Source of the DNA: Ilumatobacteraceae bacterium
GTDB taxonomy: Bacteria > Actinomycetota > Acidimicrobiia > Acidimicrobiales > Ilumatobacteraceae
Assembly (NCBI GenBank): GCA_025456105.1
Contig: JALOLG010000063.1
Coordinates: 1 to 7,489, forward strand
Reading direction: 5' to 3'
Length of the DNA: 7,489 nt
The position numbers and the translations under genes are program-made. Below the pieces are notes generated by a model, which was not told where the DNA came from, searched no databases, and saw nothing but the letters and a program-made list of their open reading frames with translations. Below, piece by piece: positions 1 through 5,557 of this stretch. Each line of letters opens with the position of its first letter. Position 1 is the stretch's first letter.

Positions 1-598
1 CGATCCCGACCGTGCTGATCGTGAGGTGCCGCGCCGACAGCCCGAGGTCGTGGTGCAGCCGCTCGACGGCGCCCCACACGGCTGGCTCGTTGGCGAGCGG
101 CTCACCCATGCCCATGAACACGACGTTCGACACCCGGCGATCCATCGAGCGCGCTCGGCGGCTCGCCCGCACCACCTGCTCGACGATCTCGCCGGTGGAG
201 AGGTGGCGCGTGAACCCGGCCTGACCCGTGGCGCAGAAGCCGCAGGCCATGGCGCAGCCGGCCTGGCTGCTGATGCACACCGTGGCGCGGTCGCGGTAGA
301 GCATGAGCACGGTCTCGATGAGGCTGCCGTCGTGCAGGGCCCACAGCAGCTTGACGGTCGACCCGTCGTCGCTCACCGACTCGGTCACCTGGGTGAGCGC
401 AGCGGGCAGGCGCTCGGCGAGCTCGGCCCGCAGCGCGGCGGGCACCGACGTCCAGTCCTCGGGCTCGGCGAGCTGCTCGTGCAGGCCGGCCCACACCTGG
501 TCGACGCGGTAGCGCGGCTGCCCGGCGAGCAGCTCGGCCAGCTCGTCACGGCCGAGGTCGTACCGGGTCGTGGGGCGCGCCGCCGCCTGCTCGCTCAC
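1..598 (-). CDS. rlmN: Dual-specificity RNA methyltransferase RlmN, 3' part cut by window edge
   Basis: Radical-SAM enzyme that methylates C2 of adenosine 2503 in 23S rRNA and adenosine 37 in some tRNAs (family knowledge). The first 199 codons are present, against roughly 350-400 residues for the family; the C-terminal part, with the second catalytic cysteine, lies beyond base 1. The N-terminal accessory region is recognisable from RYDLGRDELAELL and YRVDQVWAGLHEQ. The 4Fe-4S/SAM motif CX3CX2C is intact at C115, C119 and C122, within the family hallmark SSQAGCAMACGFCATGQ. GMGEP at 163-167 is the SAM-binding motif, and ISTVG follows at 194-198. The start is GTG at 598, whose GTGA overlaps the stop of the upstream peptidase gene. 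No Shine-Dalgarno is visible, so translation is probably coupled. It is the third gene of the mshD-pepF-rlmN operon. Identity is very secure. Confidence 0.96.
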   Translation of the reverse strand, partial: MSEQAAARPTTRYDLGRDELAELLAGQPRYRVDQVWAGLHEQLAEPEDWTSVPAALRAELAERLPAALTQVTESVSDDGSTVKLLWALHDGSLIETVLMLYRDRATVCISSQAGCAMACGFCATGQAGFTRHLSTGEIVEQVVRASRRARSMDRRVSNVVFMGMGEPLANEPAVWGAVERLHHDLGLSARHLTISTVGI

Positions 599-2406
599 GG
601 GACCAGGGCGACGTACTCGTCGATGCGCCCGCGCAGCACGTCGAGGCTCGACTCCCAGAACGCCCGGTCGGTGACGTCGATCCCGAATCCGGCACCGAGC
701 TGCTCGGCCGTCTCCATGCCCACGCGCGACAGCAGGTCGTCGTAGCCGGCGCGGAACGCGTCGGGCTGGTCGCGGTAGCGGGCGAACAGGCCGAGCCCGA
801 ACAGCAGGCCGTACGTGTAGGGCCAGTTGTAGAAGTGGCTGCCGTAGTAGTGCGGCTTCAGGATCCACATCGCCGCGAGGGCGGTCGACTGGTCGAGCCC
901 GTCGCCGTACGCCTCGGCCTGGGCCTCGAGCATCAGCTGGTCGAGCTCGGAGATGCCGAGCGAGCGCTTGCGGCGACGCTCGAACACGGCGGTCTCGAAC
1001 AGCACCCGCGACCGGATGTCGACCACCACCTGGTTGGCCCCGTTCAGGTCGACGTCGAGCAGGGCGAGCCGATCGGCACCCTCGGCCGCCCGCAGCCCGG
1101 CGTCCACGACGAGCGTCTCGCAGAAGATGCTGGCCGTCTCCGCGAGCGCCATCGGGAGGCGCCGCTGCAGCGCCGTCCGGTCGGCGAGCGTGACGTTGTG
1201 GTAGGCGTGCCCGAGCTCGTGCGCCGTCGTCTGCGCCGATTCCAGCGAGCCCGACCAGTTGAGCAGCACCAGCGAGCGGTCGCCGACGAACGGCATGCAG
1301 AAGGCGCCGCCCGTCTTGCCGTCGCGGGGCCCGGCGTCGATCCAGCGCTCGTCGAGAGCACGGTCGACGAGGCCGGCGAGGCGGGGGCTGTAGGTGGCGA
1401 ACGCCGACCGGACGACGTCGATCCCCTCGTCCCACGACACCTGGCCGGTCCGCGCCGGCACGGGTGCGACGAGATCCCACCACGGGAGGGCGCCGGCGTG
1501 CCCGTGCAGCCGGGCCTTGGCGCGCATCCAACGGCGGAAGTCGGGCAGTGCGGCGACGACGGCCTCGGTCATGGCGTCGTAGGTGGCACGGCTGACGTTG
1601 TTCGCGAACAGCGAGGCGTCGAGCGGCGAGGCCCAGCCCCGCCGGCGGTTGACGACGTCGGCGTCGCCCTTGATGGCGTTCATCGCCGCAGCGACGGGGA
1701 CCGCCACGGTGTGCCACGCAGCGACCTCGGCCTCGTAGGCCGCCCGGCGCACGGCGGGGTCGGGATGGGTGGCGAGGCCGCGCACCGCCGGCATCGCCAT
1801 CACCTCGGTGCGGCCGTCGGGCAGGTGGACATCGGCGCTCAGCTGCGACGTGACGTCGCGCTGCAGGCGCGACCAGGCCGCCACCGACGTGGTCGACAGC
1901 TCGGCGTACAGGCCCTCCTCGGCCTCCGACATCTGGTGCTCGGCGCGCGCCGCGAGCACGCGCAGCGGGCCGACGTGCTCGTGGGCGATCGCGCTGACCG
2001 TGCCGAGCTCGTCGACCCCGAGCCGCTCGACCCACTCGGCCAGCCGAGCCAGCAGCGGGCGGGTCCGCGCCTGCAGGACCCCGATCTCGCTCGCCAGACC
2101 TTGCGCCTGCTCGTGCCGCGAGTCGGTGGACACCGTCGCGTGCACCACCACGTCGATCTCGTCGAGGTCGTCGGCGACGCGGTTGTAGGCGTCGATCACG
2201 GCGTCGGCCGCGGCACCGTCGGCAGCCGTGACCGCACGGCGCTCGCCGCCGCGCACGTCGTGCTCGTCGAACAGCGCCTCGAGCCGAGCGACGCCCGCGG
2301 CGGCGCGCTCCATCGCATCGGTGAACGAGCGCGCGTCGAGCGATTCGTGCACGTCGGCGACGCTCCAGCGGGGCAGCAGGTCGGGCGAGGCGTCGTGGAC
2401 GGTCAT
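595..2406 (-). CDS. pepF: M3 family oligoendopeptidase (PepF-like zinc metallopeptidase)
   Basis: A 603-residue cytosolic zinc endopeptidase expected to cut short peptides (roughly 6-20 residues, family knowledge); length matches the PepF/M3B group. The zinc site is visible: HELGH at 396-400 gives two His ligands and the catalytic Glu397, and the third ligand is probably Glu423 in LAETASIFCE. The C-terminal substrate-binding signature HYYGSHFYNWPYTYG lies at 519-533, and the helical N-terminal half carries no signal peptide or membrane segment. The start chosen is ATG at 2406: it is preceded by AGGAG four bases upstream and overlaps the mshD stop as ATGA, and the family N-terminus (PRWSVADVHESL) begins just after it. 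The same open frame continues upstream into mshD, but that extension is out-of-frame mshD sequence. The stop overlaps the rlmN start. The physiological substrate cannot be read from sequence; general peptide recycling is the default. Confidence 0.93.
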   Translation of the reverse strand: MTVHDASPDLLPRWSVADVHESLDARSFTDAMERAAAGVARLEALFDEHDVRGGERRAVTAADGAAADAVIDAYNRVADDLDEIDVVVHATVSTDSRHEQAQGLASEIGVLQARTRPLLARLAEWVERLGVDELGTVSAIAHEHVGPLRVLAARAEHQMSEAEEGLYAELSTTSVAAWSRLQRDVTSQLSADVHLPDGRTEVMAMPAVRGLATHPDPAVRRAAYEAEVAAWHTVAVPVAAAMNAIKGDADVVNRRRGWASPLDASLFANNVSRATYDAMTEAVVAALPDFRRWMRAKARLHGHAGALPWWDLVAPVPARTGQVSWDEGIDVVRSAFATYSPRLAGLVDRALDERWIDAGPRDGKTGGAFCMPFVGDRSLVLLNWSGSLESAQTTAHELGHAYHNVTLADRTALQRRLPMALAETASIFCETLVVDAGLRAAEGADRLALLDVDLNGANQVVVDIRSRVLFETAVFERRRKRSLGISELDQLMLEAQAEAYGDGLDQSTALAAMWILKPHYYGSHFYNWPYTYGLLFGLGLFARYRDQPDAFRAGYDDLLSRVGMETAEQLGAGFGIDVTDRAFWESSLDVLRGRIDEYVALVP

Positions 2407-3353
2407 GGTGCTCCTGGGGACGGGTCGGCGCTCGGGGGAGCGATGTCGCCGACGAAGGCCTGATCGGTGCGGTGTGGCGTGAAGCCCAGCTGCTCGTACA
2501 GGTGCACGGCCGGGGTGTTGTCGCCGTCGACGTACAGCATGCCGATCTCGGCGCCGCGCGCCGACAGCGACTCGAGCCCGGCGAGGGTGAGCTCGCGGCC
2601 CAGGCCCCGACCGTGGGCGTCGGGGTCGACCGCGATCACGTAGATCTCGCCCACGAGCGGATCGGTGTCGAGGTGGCGCTTGGTCCAGCAGAAGCCGTCG
2701 AGCCGGCCGCTCGTCTCGTGGAGCAGGAAGCCCTCGGGCTCGAACCAGGGCTCGCCCTCGCGCTGGCGCAGCGTGGCGAGGTCCCAGCCTCCCTGCTCGT
2801 GGTGGTGGCGGAAGGCGCGGTTGTTGACGTGCAGCCACGCCTCCTCGTCGCGACCCACCTCGAACGGGCGCGTCGTGATGGTGGTGGCGATCCCGGTGGG
2901 CAGGCTGCGGCGCATCTGCACGAGCCGCCGCCCGGGCGCCAGGCCGACGCTGGCGGCGAGGCGCTCGTGCAGCTCGGTCGGCTGGAACACCCACCAGTGC
3001 ACGTGGCCGCCGCCGTCGTCGGCGATCACGTCGATGGCCGACCGCACGAGGTCGGGTCCGATGTCGCCGAGCTCGTCGCGGTGATGGGGCTCGACCACGA
3101 GCTCGAGTGCGAACGACGGGCGCTCGCCGCTGACGTTGCCCCGCGACACCTGGGCGTAGGCCACCGGGTGGTCGTGCCCCGGTTCCCACGCCACGAGGCC
3201 GACGAATCCCGCCCGTCCGCCGTGCACGAGATCGAGCCAGAGGTGGTCGGAGAGCGGACGGTGGCCGTCGGTGCGCTCGACGCTGGCGAGGAGCTTGGAG
3301 ATCTGCTCGATGTCGGCGGGGTCGACCGATCGCTTGATCTCCACGCACCGCAC
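2403..3353 (-). CDS. mshD: Mycothiol synthase MshD (tandem GNAT acetyltransferase)
   Basis: Last step of mycothiol synthesis: acetyl-CoA-dependent N-acetylation of the cysteine in Cys-GlcN-Ins, in the cytosol. The 316 residues match the usual length of about 300-320 and form two GNAT domains in tandem, a degenerate N-terminal one (about 1-150) and an active C-terminal one (about 160-300). The MshD signature HVNNRAFRHHHEQGGW sits at 175-190, followed by EPWFEPEGFL (201-210). The acetyl-CoA loop is VDPDAHGRGLGREL (242-255), with NTPAVHLYEQLGF (279-291) closing the domain. Only an MshD would show this combination; a generic GNAT is the fallback. The start is GTG at 3353. A second GTG three codons later is possible, but the first lies exactly at the predicted +1 of the TACCCT promoter element, giving a leaderless mRNA. 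The nearby ATG at 3357 is out of frame. First gene of the minus-strand operon; its stop overlaps pepF as ATGA. Confidence 0.92.
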   Translation of the reverse strand: MRCVEIKRSVDPADIEQISKLLASVERTDGHRPLSDHLWLDLVHGGRAGFVGLVAWEPGHDHPVAYAQVSRGNVSGERPSFALELVVEPHHRDELGDIGPDLVRSAIDVIADDGGGHVHWWVFQPTELHERLAASVGLAPGRRLVQMRRSLPTGIATTITTRPFEVGRDEEAWLHVNNRAFRHHHEQGGWDLATLRQREGEPWFEPEGFLLHETSGRLDGFCWTKRHLDTDPLVGEIYVIAVDPDAHGRGLGRELTLAGLESLSARGAEIGMLYVDGDNTPAVHLYEQLGFTPHRTDQAFVGDIAPPSADPSPGAP

Positions 3354-3359
3354 GCATCG

Positions 3360-3365
3360 AGGGTA
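3360..3365 (-). promoter_or_regulatory. Predicted -10 element of the mshD operon promoter
   Basis: Read on the minus strand the bases are TACCCT, matching the actinobacterial sigma-A -10 form TANNNT. Six bases (CGATGC) separate it from the GTG start of mshD. Counting from the usual -7 position of the last T places +1 on the G of that GTG, so the mRNA would be leaderless. No convincing -35 hexamer is visible about 17 bases upstream, inside the first codons of nth. It is one arm of an inverted repeat shared with the nth promoter. Confidence 0.6.
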
Positions 3366-3369
3366 CCCC

Positions 3370-3375
3370 TACCCT
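3370..3375 (+). promoter_or_regulatory. Predicted -10 element of the nth promoter
   Basis: TACCCT on the plus strand, seven bases (GGCGGGC) before the ATG of nth. The predicted +1 is C3382 or, preferring a purine, A3383 of the start codon itself, so the transcript would be leaderless. No Shine-Dalgarno could lie in such a leader. The element is the mirror image of the mshD -10 across the four bases CCCC at 3366-3369. A TACCCC directly upstream (3364-3369) lacks the final T. Confidence 0.6.
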
Positions 3376-3382
3376 GGCGGGC

Positions 3383-4066
3383 ATGGGACGACCGCGGACG
3401 CCGAGGGGTCGCGCGCGGGAGGTCGCCGCCCGGCTCGCGGTCGAGTACCCGGGCGCCGAGTGCGAGCTGCACCACACGAGCCCGTTCCAGCTGCTCGCCG
3501 CCACGATCCTCAGCGCGCAGTGCACCGACGCGCGGGTCAACATGGTGACCCCGGCCCTGTTCGCCCGCTATCCGGACCCGGCAGCCCTCGCGGCCGCCGA
3601 TCCTCGCGAGCTGGAGGAGATCATCCGCTCGACCGGCTTCTACCAGTCGAAGGCGAAGAACCTGATCGGCATGGCGCAGGGGCTGCTCGACCGGTTCGGC
3701 GGCGAGGTGCCGACCGCGCTCGACGACCTGGTCACGCTCCCGGGGGTCGGGCGCAAGACCGGCAACGTCGTGCGCAGCGTGGCGTTCGACCTGCCCGGGC
3801 TCCCCGTCGACACCCACGTCGGGCGGCTCGCCCGCCGTCTGGGACTGACCGAGCACGACGACCCGGTGAAGGTGGAGCACGAGCTCGGGTCGTTCCTGCC
3901 GGCGCACGAGCGCGGGCGGTTCAGCCTCCGGCTCATCCTCCACGGACGGCGGGTCTGCGACGCCCGTCGGCCCCGGTGCGAGGACTGCGTGCTCGAGGAC
4001 CTGTGCCCGTCGTCGACGCTGCGTGTGCGGGGGCGCCCGGTGCGTGGCCGTTCGGTGGTTACTTGA
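3383..4066 (+). CDS. nth: Endonuclease III (bifunctional DNA glycosylase/AP lyase)
   Basis: Base excision repair enzyme that removes oxidised pyrimidines from DNA and cleaves the abasic site by beta-elimination. The 227 residues compare well with the usual 210-260. Visible features: SAQCTDARVN (44-53) in the N-terminal helical domain; the helix-hairpin-helix LPGVGRKTGNVV (119-130) with catalytic Lys125; catalytic Asp143 in VDTHVGRL; and a C-terminal 4Fe-4S cluster formed by C192, C199, C202 and C208, exactly the CX6CX2CX5C spacing of E. coli Nth. The start is ATG at 3383, placed by the TACCCT element seven bases upstream. The basic N-terminus RPRTPRGRAR is a little longer than in the E. coli enzyme. 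Divergent from mshD and apparently monocistronic, ending before the terminator at 4185-4219. A MutY identity is ruled out by the Lys in the hairpin motif and the short length. Confidence 0.96.
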   Translation: MGRPRTPRGRAREVAARLAVEYPGAECELHHTSPFQLLAATILSAQCTDARVNMVTPALFARYPDPAALAAADPRELEEIIRSTGFYQSKAKNLIGMAQGLLDRFGGEVPTALDDLVTLPGVGRKTGNVVRSVAFDLPGLPVDTHVGRLARRLGLTEHDDPVKVEHELGSFLPAHERGRFSLRLILHGRRVCDARRPRCEDCVLEDLCPSSTLRVRGRPVRGRSVVT

Positions 4067-4078
4067 CGGTAAGTCGAA

Positions 4079-4108
4079 CGAGGATGCGCGTTTGTGCCCT
4101 CGAGGATG
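4079..4108 (+). repeat. Pair of CGAGGATG direct repeats upstream of a possible promoter
   Basis: CGAGGATG occurs at 4079-4086 and again at 4101-4108, 22 bases apart start to start, about two helical turns. The second copy ends two bases before a TACCTT element. The spacing and position resemble a tandem operator or activator site, but eight-base repeats can arise by chance and no regulator is known here. Confidence 0.3.
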
Positions 4109-4110
4109 TG

Positions 4111-4116
4111 TACCTT
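4111..4116 (+). promoter_or_regulatory. Possible -10 element for a short transcript ending at the 4185-4219 terminator
   Basis: TACCTT fits TANNNT and lies in the least GC-rich stretch of the window. The predicted +1 is near A4123. Unlike the other four promoters here, no ATG, GTG or TTG sits at +1, so any transcript would start untranslated. No clear -35 is visible. Support is weaker than for the gene-linked promoters. Confidence 0.3.
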
Positions 4117-4122
4117 TTCGCC

Positions 4123-4219
4123 AACCAGGTTCCCGCCACCTGGCCCTTGCGAGATCCAGGATCCGCCGCCTGACTCGCGACCGAGCGACGGCCCCTTCGG
4201 GGGCCGTCGCCGACGTTTT
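4123..4219 (+). ncRNA. Candidate structured small RNA or structured 3' UTR of nth
   Basis: Between the possible promoter at 4111-4116 and the terminator lie three consecutive inverted repeats. The first is CCAGGT (4125-4130) with ACCTGG (4138-4143), loop seven. The second is a compound stem: GCGAG (4149-4153) with CTCGC (4174-4178), enclosing CAGG (4157-4160) with CCTG (4169-4172). The third is the 11-bp UUCG terminator hairpin. Together they would make an RNA of about 97 nt that is nearly all paired. It matches no RNA family I recognise. It could equally be the 3' end of the nth mRNA, because the terminator lies 119 bases beyond the nth stop with nothing else between. The folds are read by eye, without an energy calculation. 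Confidence 0.3.
4185..4219 (+). terminator. Rho-independent terminator with C(UUCG)G tetraloop
   Basis: A perfect 11-bp stem, GCGACGGCCCC (4185-4195) pairing with GGGGCCGTCGC (4200-4210), closed by the exceptionally stable TTCG tetraloop (4196-4199). Five bases later comes a TTTT run at 4216-4219. The T run makes it a plus-strand terminator for nth or the candidate small RNA. The stem could also stop minus-strand transcripts from the convergent 67-aa gene, although no T run follows on that side. Confidence 0.85.
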
Positions 4220-4242
4220 CGGCCCGGTTCGGCCGGCGCCCG

Positions 4243-4446
4243 TCAGCCCAGGATCCGCAGGGCGCGCCGGATGGCCCGCTCGGCGCCGGCCAGCTGCCGC
4301 TCGGCCTCGTACACCGCCGACACCACGTCGTCGCGCTCGGTGCCCAGGTAGGGCTCGGCGAGACCGGCCACGCGGTCGCGCGACCGGCCGACGGTCTCCG
4401 CGAGCGCGGCGAGCTCGGCCGAGGTGGACGAGTCGGGCGTGGCCAT
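4243..4446 (-). CDS. Small hypothetical protein, 67 aa, mostly helical
   Basis: I do not recognise this gene. The 67-residue product starts MATPDSSTSAELAALAETV and ends RAIRRALRILG. After a short polar N-terminus it is Ala, Glu and Arg rich and probably forms two amphipathic helices (about 9-30 and 36-66) around EPYLGTERDD. There is no signal peptide, membrane segment, cysteine or obvious DNA-binding motif. Support for a real gene is the TACGGT -10 element, whose predicted +1 is exactly the A of the ATG at 4446, together with strong third-position G/C. The open frame extends upstream past this ATG into hisC, but that part runs through the promoter region. It is convergent with nth and divergent from hisC. 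The helical Glu/Arg-rich composition would suit a small scaffold or coiled-coil protein, but no function can be assigned. Confidence 0.7.
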   Translation of the reverse strand: MATPDSSTSAELAALAETVGRSRDRVAGLAEPYLGTERDDVVSAVYEAERQLAGAERAIRRALRILG

Positions 4447-4452
4447 GGCGCC

Positions 4453-4458
4453 ACCGTA
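4453..4458 (-). promoter_or_regulatory. Predicted -10 element of the 67-aa gene
   Basis: On the minus strand the bases are TACGGT (TANNNT). Six bases (GGCGCC) separate it from the ATG at 4446, and the predicted +1 falls on the A of that ATG. The spacing is identical to mshD, implying a leaderless mRNA. No purine-rich ribosome binding site precedes the ATG. Confidence 0.55.
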
Positions 4459-4488
4459 TTCGTGCCGGTGGCCCCGGGCGGGCGTCGG

Positions 4489-4494
4489 TAGCCT
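4489..4494 (+). promoter_or_regulatory. Predicted -10 element of the his operon promoter
   Basis: TAGCCT (TANNNT), seven bases (CGCCCGC) before the GTG of hisC, the same spacing as nth. The predicted +1 is C4501 or G4502, so the his mRNA would be leaderless. No -35 match is visible, and no leader peptide, His-codon run or attenuator hairpin fits in the 55 bases between the two divergent genes, which argues against attenuation of the enteric type. Confidence 0.55.
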
Positions 4495-4501
4495 CGCCCG
4501 C

Positions 4502-5557
4502 GTGATCCGCGTCCGCGACGACCTGCAGGCCCTCGAGGGGTACCACTCGCCGCAGGTCGACGTCCGCGTGCGCCTCAACACCAACGAGTCGCCGTTCCCG
4601 CCGCCGGCCGCCTGGCACGACCGCTTCGCCGCGGCGCTCGCCGACGTCCAGTGGAACCGCTACCCCGATCGCGCCGCGGCCGACCTGCGACGCGCCATCG
4701 CCGACAGCCACGGTGTGGATCCGTCGCAGGTGTTCGCGGCCAACGGCTCCAACGAGGTGCTGCAGACGATGCTGCTCGCGTACGCCGGGCCGGGGCGCAC
4801 GGTGCTCACGTTCGAGCCCACCTACCAGCTCCACGGGCACATCGCCCGGCTCGTCGGCTCGACCGTCGTCGAGGCGGAGCGGGCGGCCGACTTCACGGTC
4901 GACGTCGACGCGATCCGCGCGGCGGTCGGCAGCGCTGCGCCACACGTGGCGTTCCTGTGCTCGCCGAACAACCCCACCGGCCTCGTGGAGCCGCCGGCCA
5001 ACGTGCTCGCGCTGCTCGACGCCGCCCCGGGGCTCGTCGTGGTCGACGAGGCCTACGCCGAGTTCGCCGACTGGTCGGCGCTCTCGCTCGTCGCCGAGGA
5101 TCGTCCCCTCGCAGTGGTGCGCACGTTCTCCAAGACCTGGAGCATGGCCGGCACCCGGCTCGGCTACGCGATCGCTCCGTCGTGGCTGGTGGCCGAGCTC
5201 GACAAGGTCGTGCTGCCGTACCACCTCGACGCGGCCAAGCAGCTCGCCGGGCGGCTCGCCCTCGAGTTCGTCGACGAGATGGGCGCTCGGGTCAAGCACG
5301 TCGTGGCCGAGCGCGAGCGCGTGGTGGAGGGGCTCGAGTCGCTGCCGGTCGACGTGTTCCCGAGTGGGGCCAACTTCGTGCTGTTCCGGCCCCGGTCGCA
5401 ACCCGGTCGTGCGGTGTGGCAGGGGCTGCTCGATCGCAGCGTGCTGGTGCGCGACTGCTCGAGCTGGCCCCGGCTGGCCGACTGCCTGCGCGTCACCATC
5501 GGCACCGACGACGAGAACTCGGCGTTCCTCGACGCCCTCCGGGAGGTCCTCTCATGA
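4502..5557 (+). CDS. hisC: Histidinol-phosphate aminotransferase
   Basis: PLP enzyme of histidine synthesis: transfers an amino group from glutamate to imidazole-acetol phosphate, giving histidinol phosphate. Its 351 residues are typical for HisC. Fold-type I aminotransferase landmarks in order: LNTNESPF (25-32), ANGSNEVLQTML (80-91) binding the cofactor phosphate, SPNNPTG (154-160) with Asn157, VDEAYAEF (181-188) with Asp182 for the pyridine nitrogen, the PLP lysine Lys211 in TFSKTWSMAGTRLGYA, Arg219 for phosphate, and Arg330 in LRVTIGT for the substrate carboxylate. The start chosen is GTG at 4502, where the family N-terminus (IRVRDDLQALEGYHSP) begins, eight bases after a -10 element. An in-frame ATG at 4445 would add 19 residues running through the promoter and is unlikely. 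First gene of hisCBHA; its stop overlaps hisB as ATGA. Confidence 0.96.
   Translation: MIRVRDDLQALEGYHSPQVDVRVRLNTNESPFPPPAAWHDRFAAALADVQWNRYPDRAAADLRRAIADSHGVDPSQVFAANGSNEVLQTMLLAYAGPGRTVLTFEPTYQLHGHIARLVGSTVVEAERAADFTVDVDAIRAAVGSAAPHVAFLCSPNNPTGLVEPPANVLALLDAAPGLVVVDEAYAEFADWSALSLVAEDRPLAVVRTFSKTWSMAGTRLGYAIAPSWLVAELDKVVLPYHLDAAKQLAGRLALEFVDEMGARVKHVVAERERVVEGLESLPVDVFPSGANFVLFRPRSQPGRAVWQGLLDRSVLVRDCSSWPRLADCLRVTIGTDDENSAFLDALREVLS

Noticed and set aside
835..2463. A 542-codon plus-strand open frame opposite the peptidase gene
   Set aside because: It is a mirror of the peptidase coding bias, with a repetitive His/Arg/Gly-rich product and no recognisable motif.
3355..3357. Minus-strand ATG just upstream of mshD as its start codon
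   Set aside because: It is in a different frame from the MshD protein. GTG at 3353 is in frame and coincides with the predicted transcription start.
2407..3543. Upstream extension of the peptidase reading frame to 982 residues
   Set aside because: The added 379 residues are mshD and nth sequence in the wrong frame. The family N-terminus, an AGGAG site and the ATGA overlap all place the start at 2406.
4220..4235. Small inverted repeat CGGCC-CGGTTC-GGCCG as a terminator for the 67-aa gene
   Set aside because: The stem is only five pairs and no T run follows on the minus strand; the strong hairpin at 4185-4210 is a better candidate for stopping that transcript.
4067..4242. tRNA gene or his-type attenuator in the intergenic hairpins
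   Set aside because: No cloverleaf, T-loop GTTCRANNC or CCA end is present. There is no His-codon-rich leader peptide, and the his operon has its own promoter 280 bases further on.
4445..4501. In-frame ATG at 4445 as the start of hisC
   Set aside because: It would add 19 residues not typical of HisC, would run through the -10 element at 4489-4494, and has no ribosome binding site.
3026..5401. A 791-codon open frame on the minus strand crossing nth, the intergenic region and hisC
   Set aside because: It is antisense to well-identified genes, crosses the terminator, and its product is low-complexity Arg/Gly/Ala with no domain. Long antisense frames without stops are expected at this GC content.
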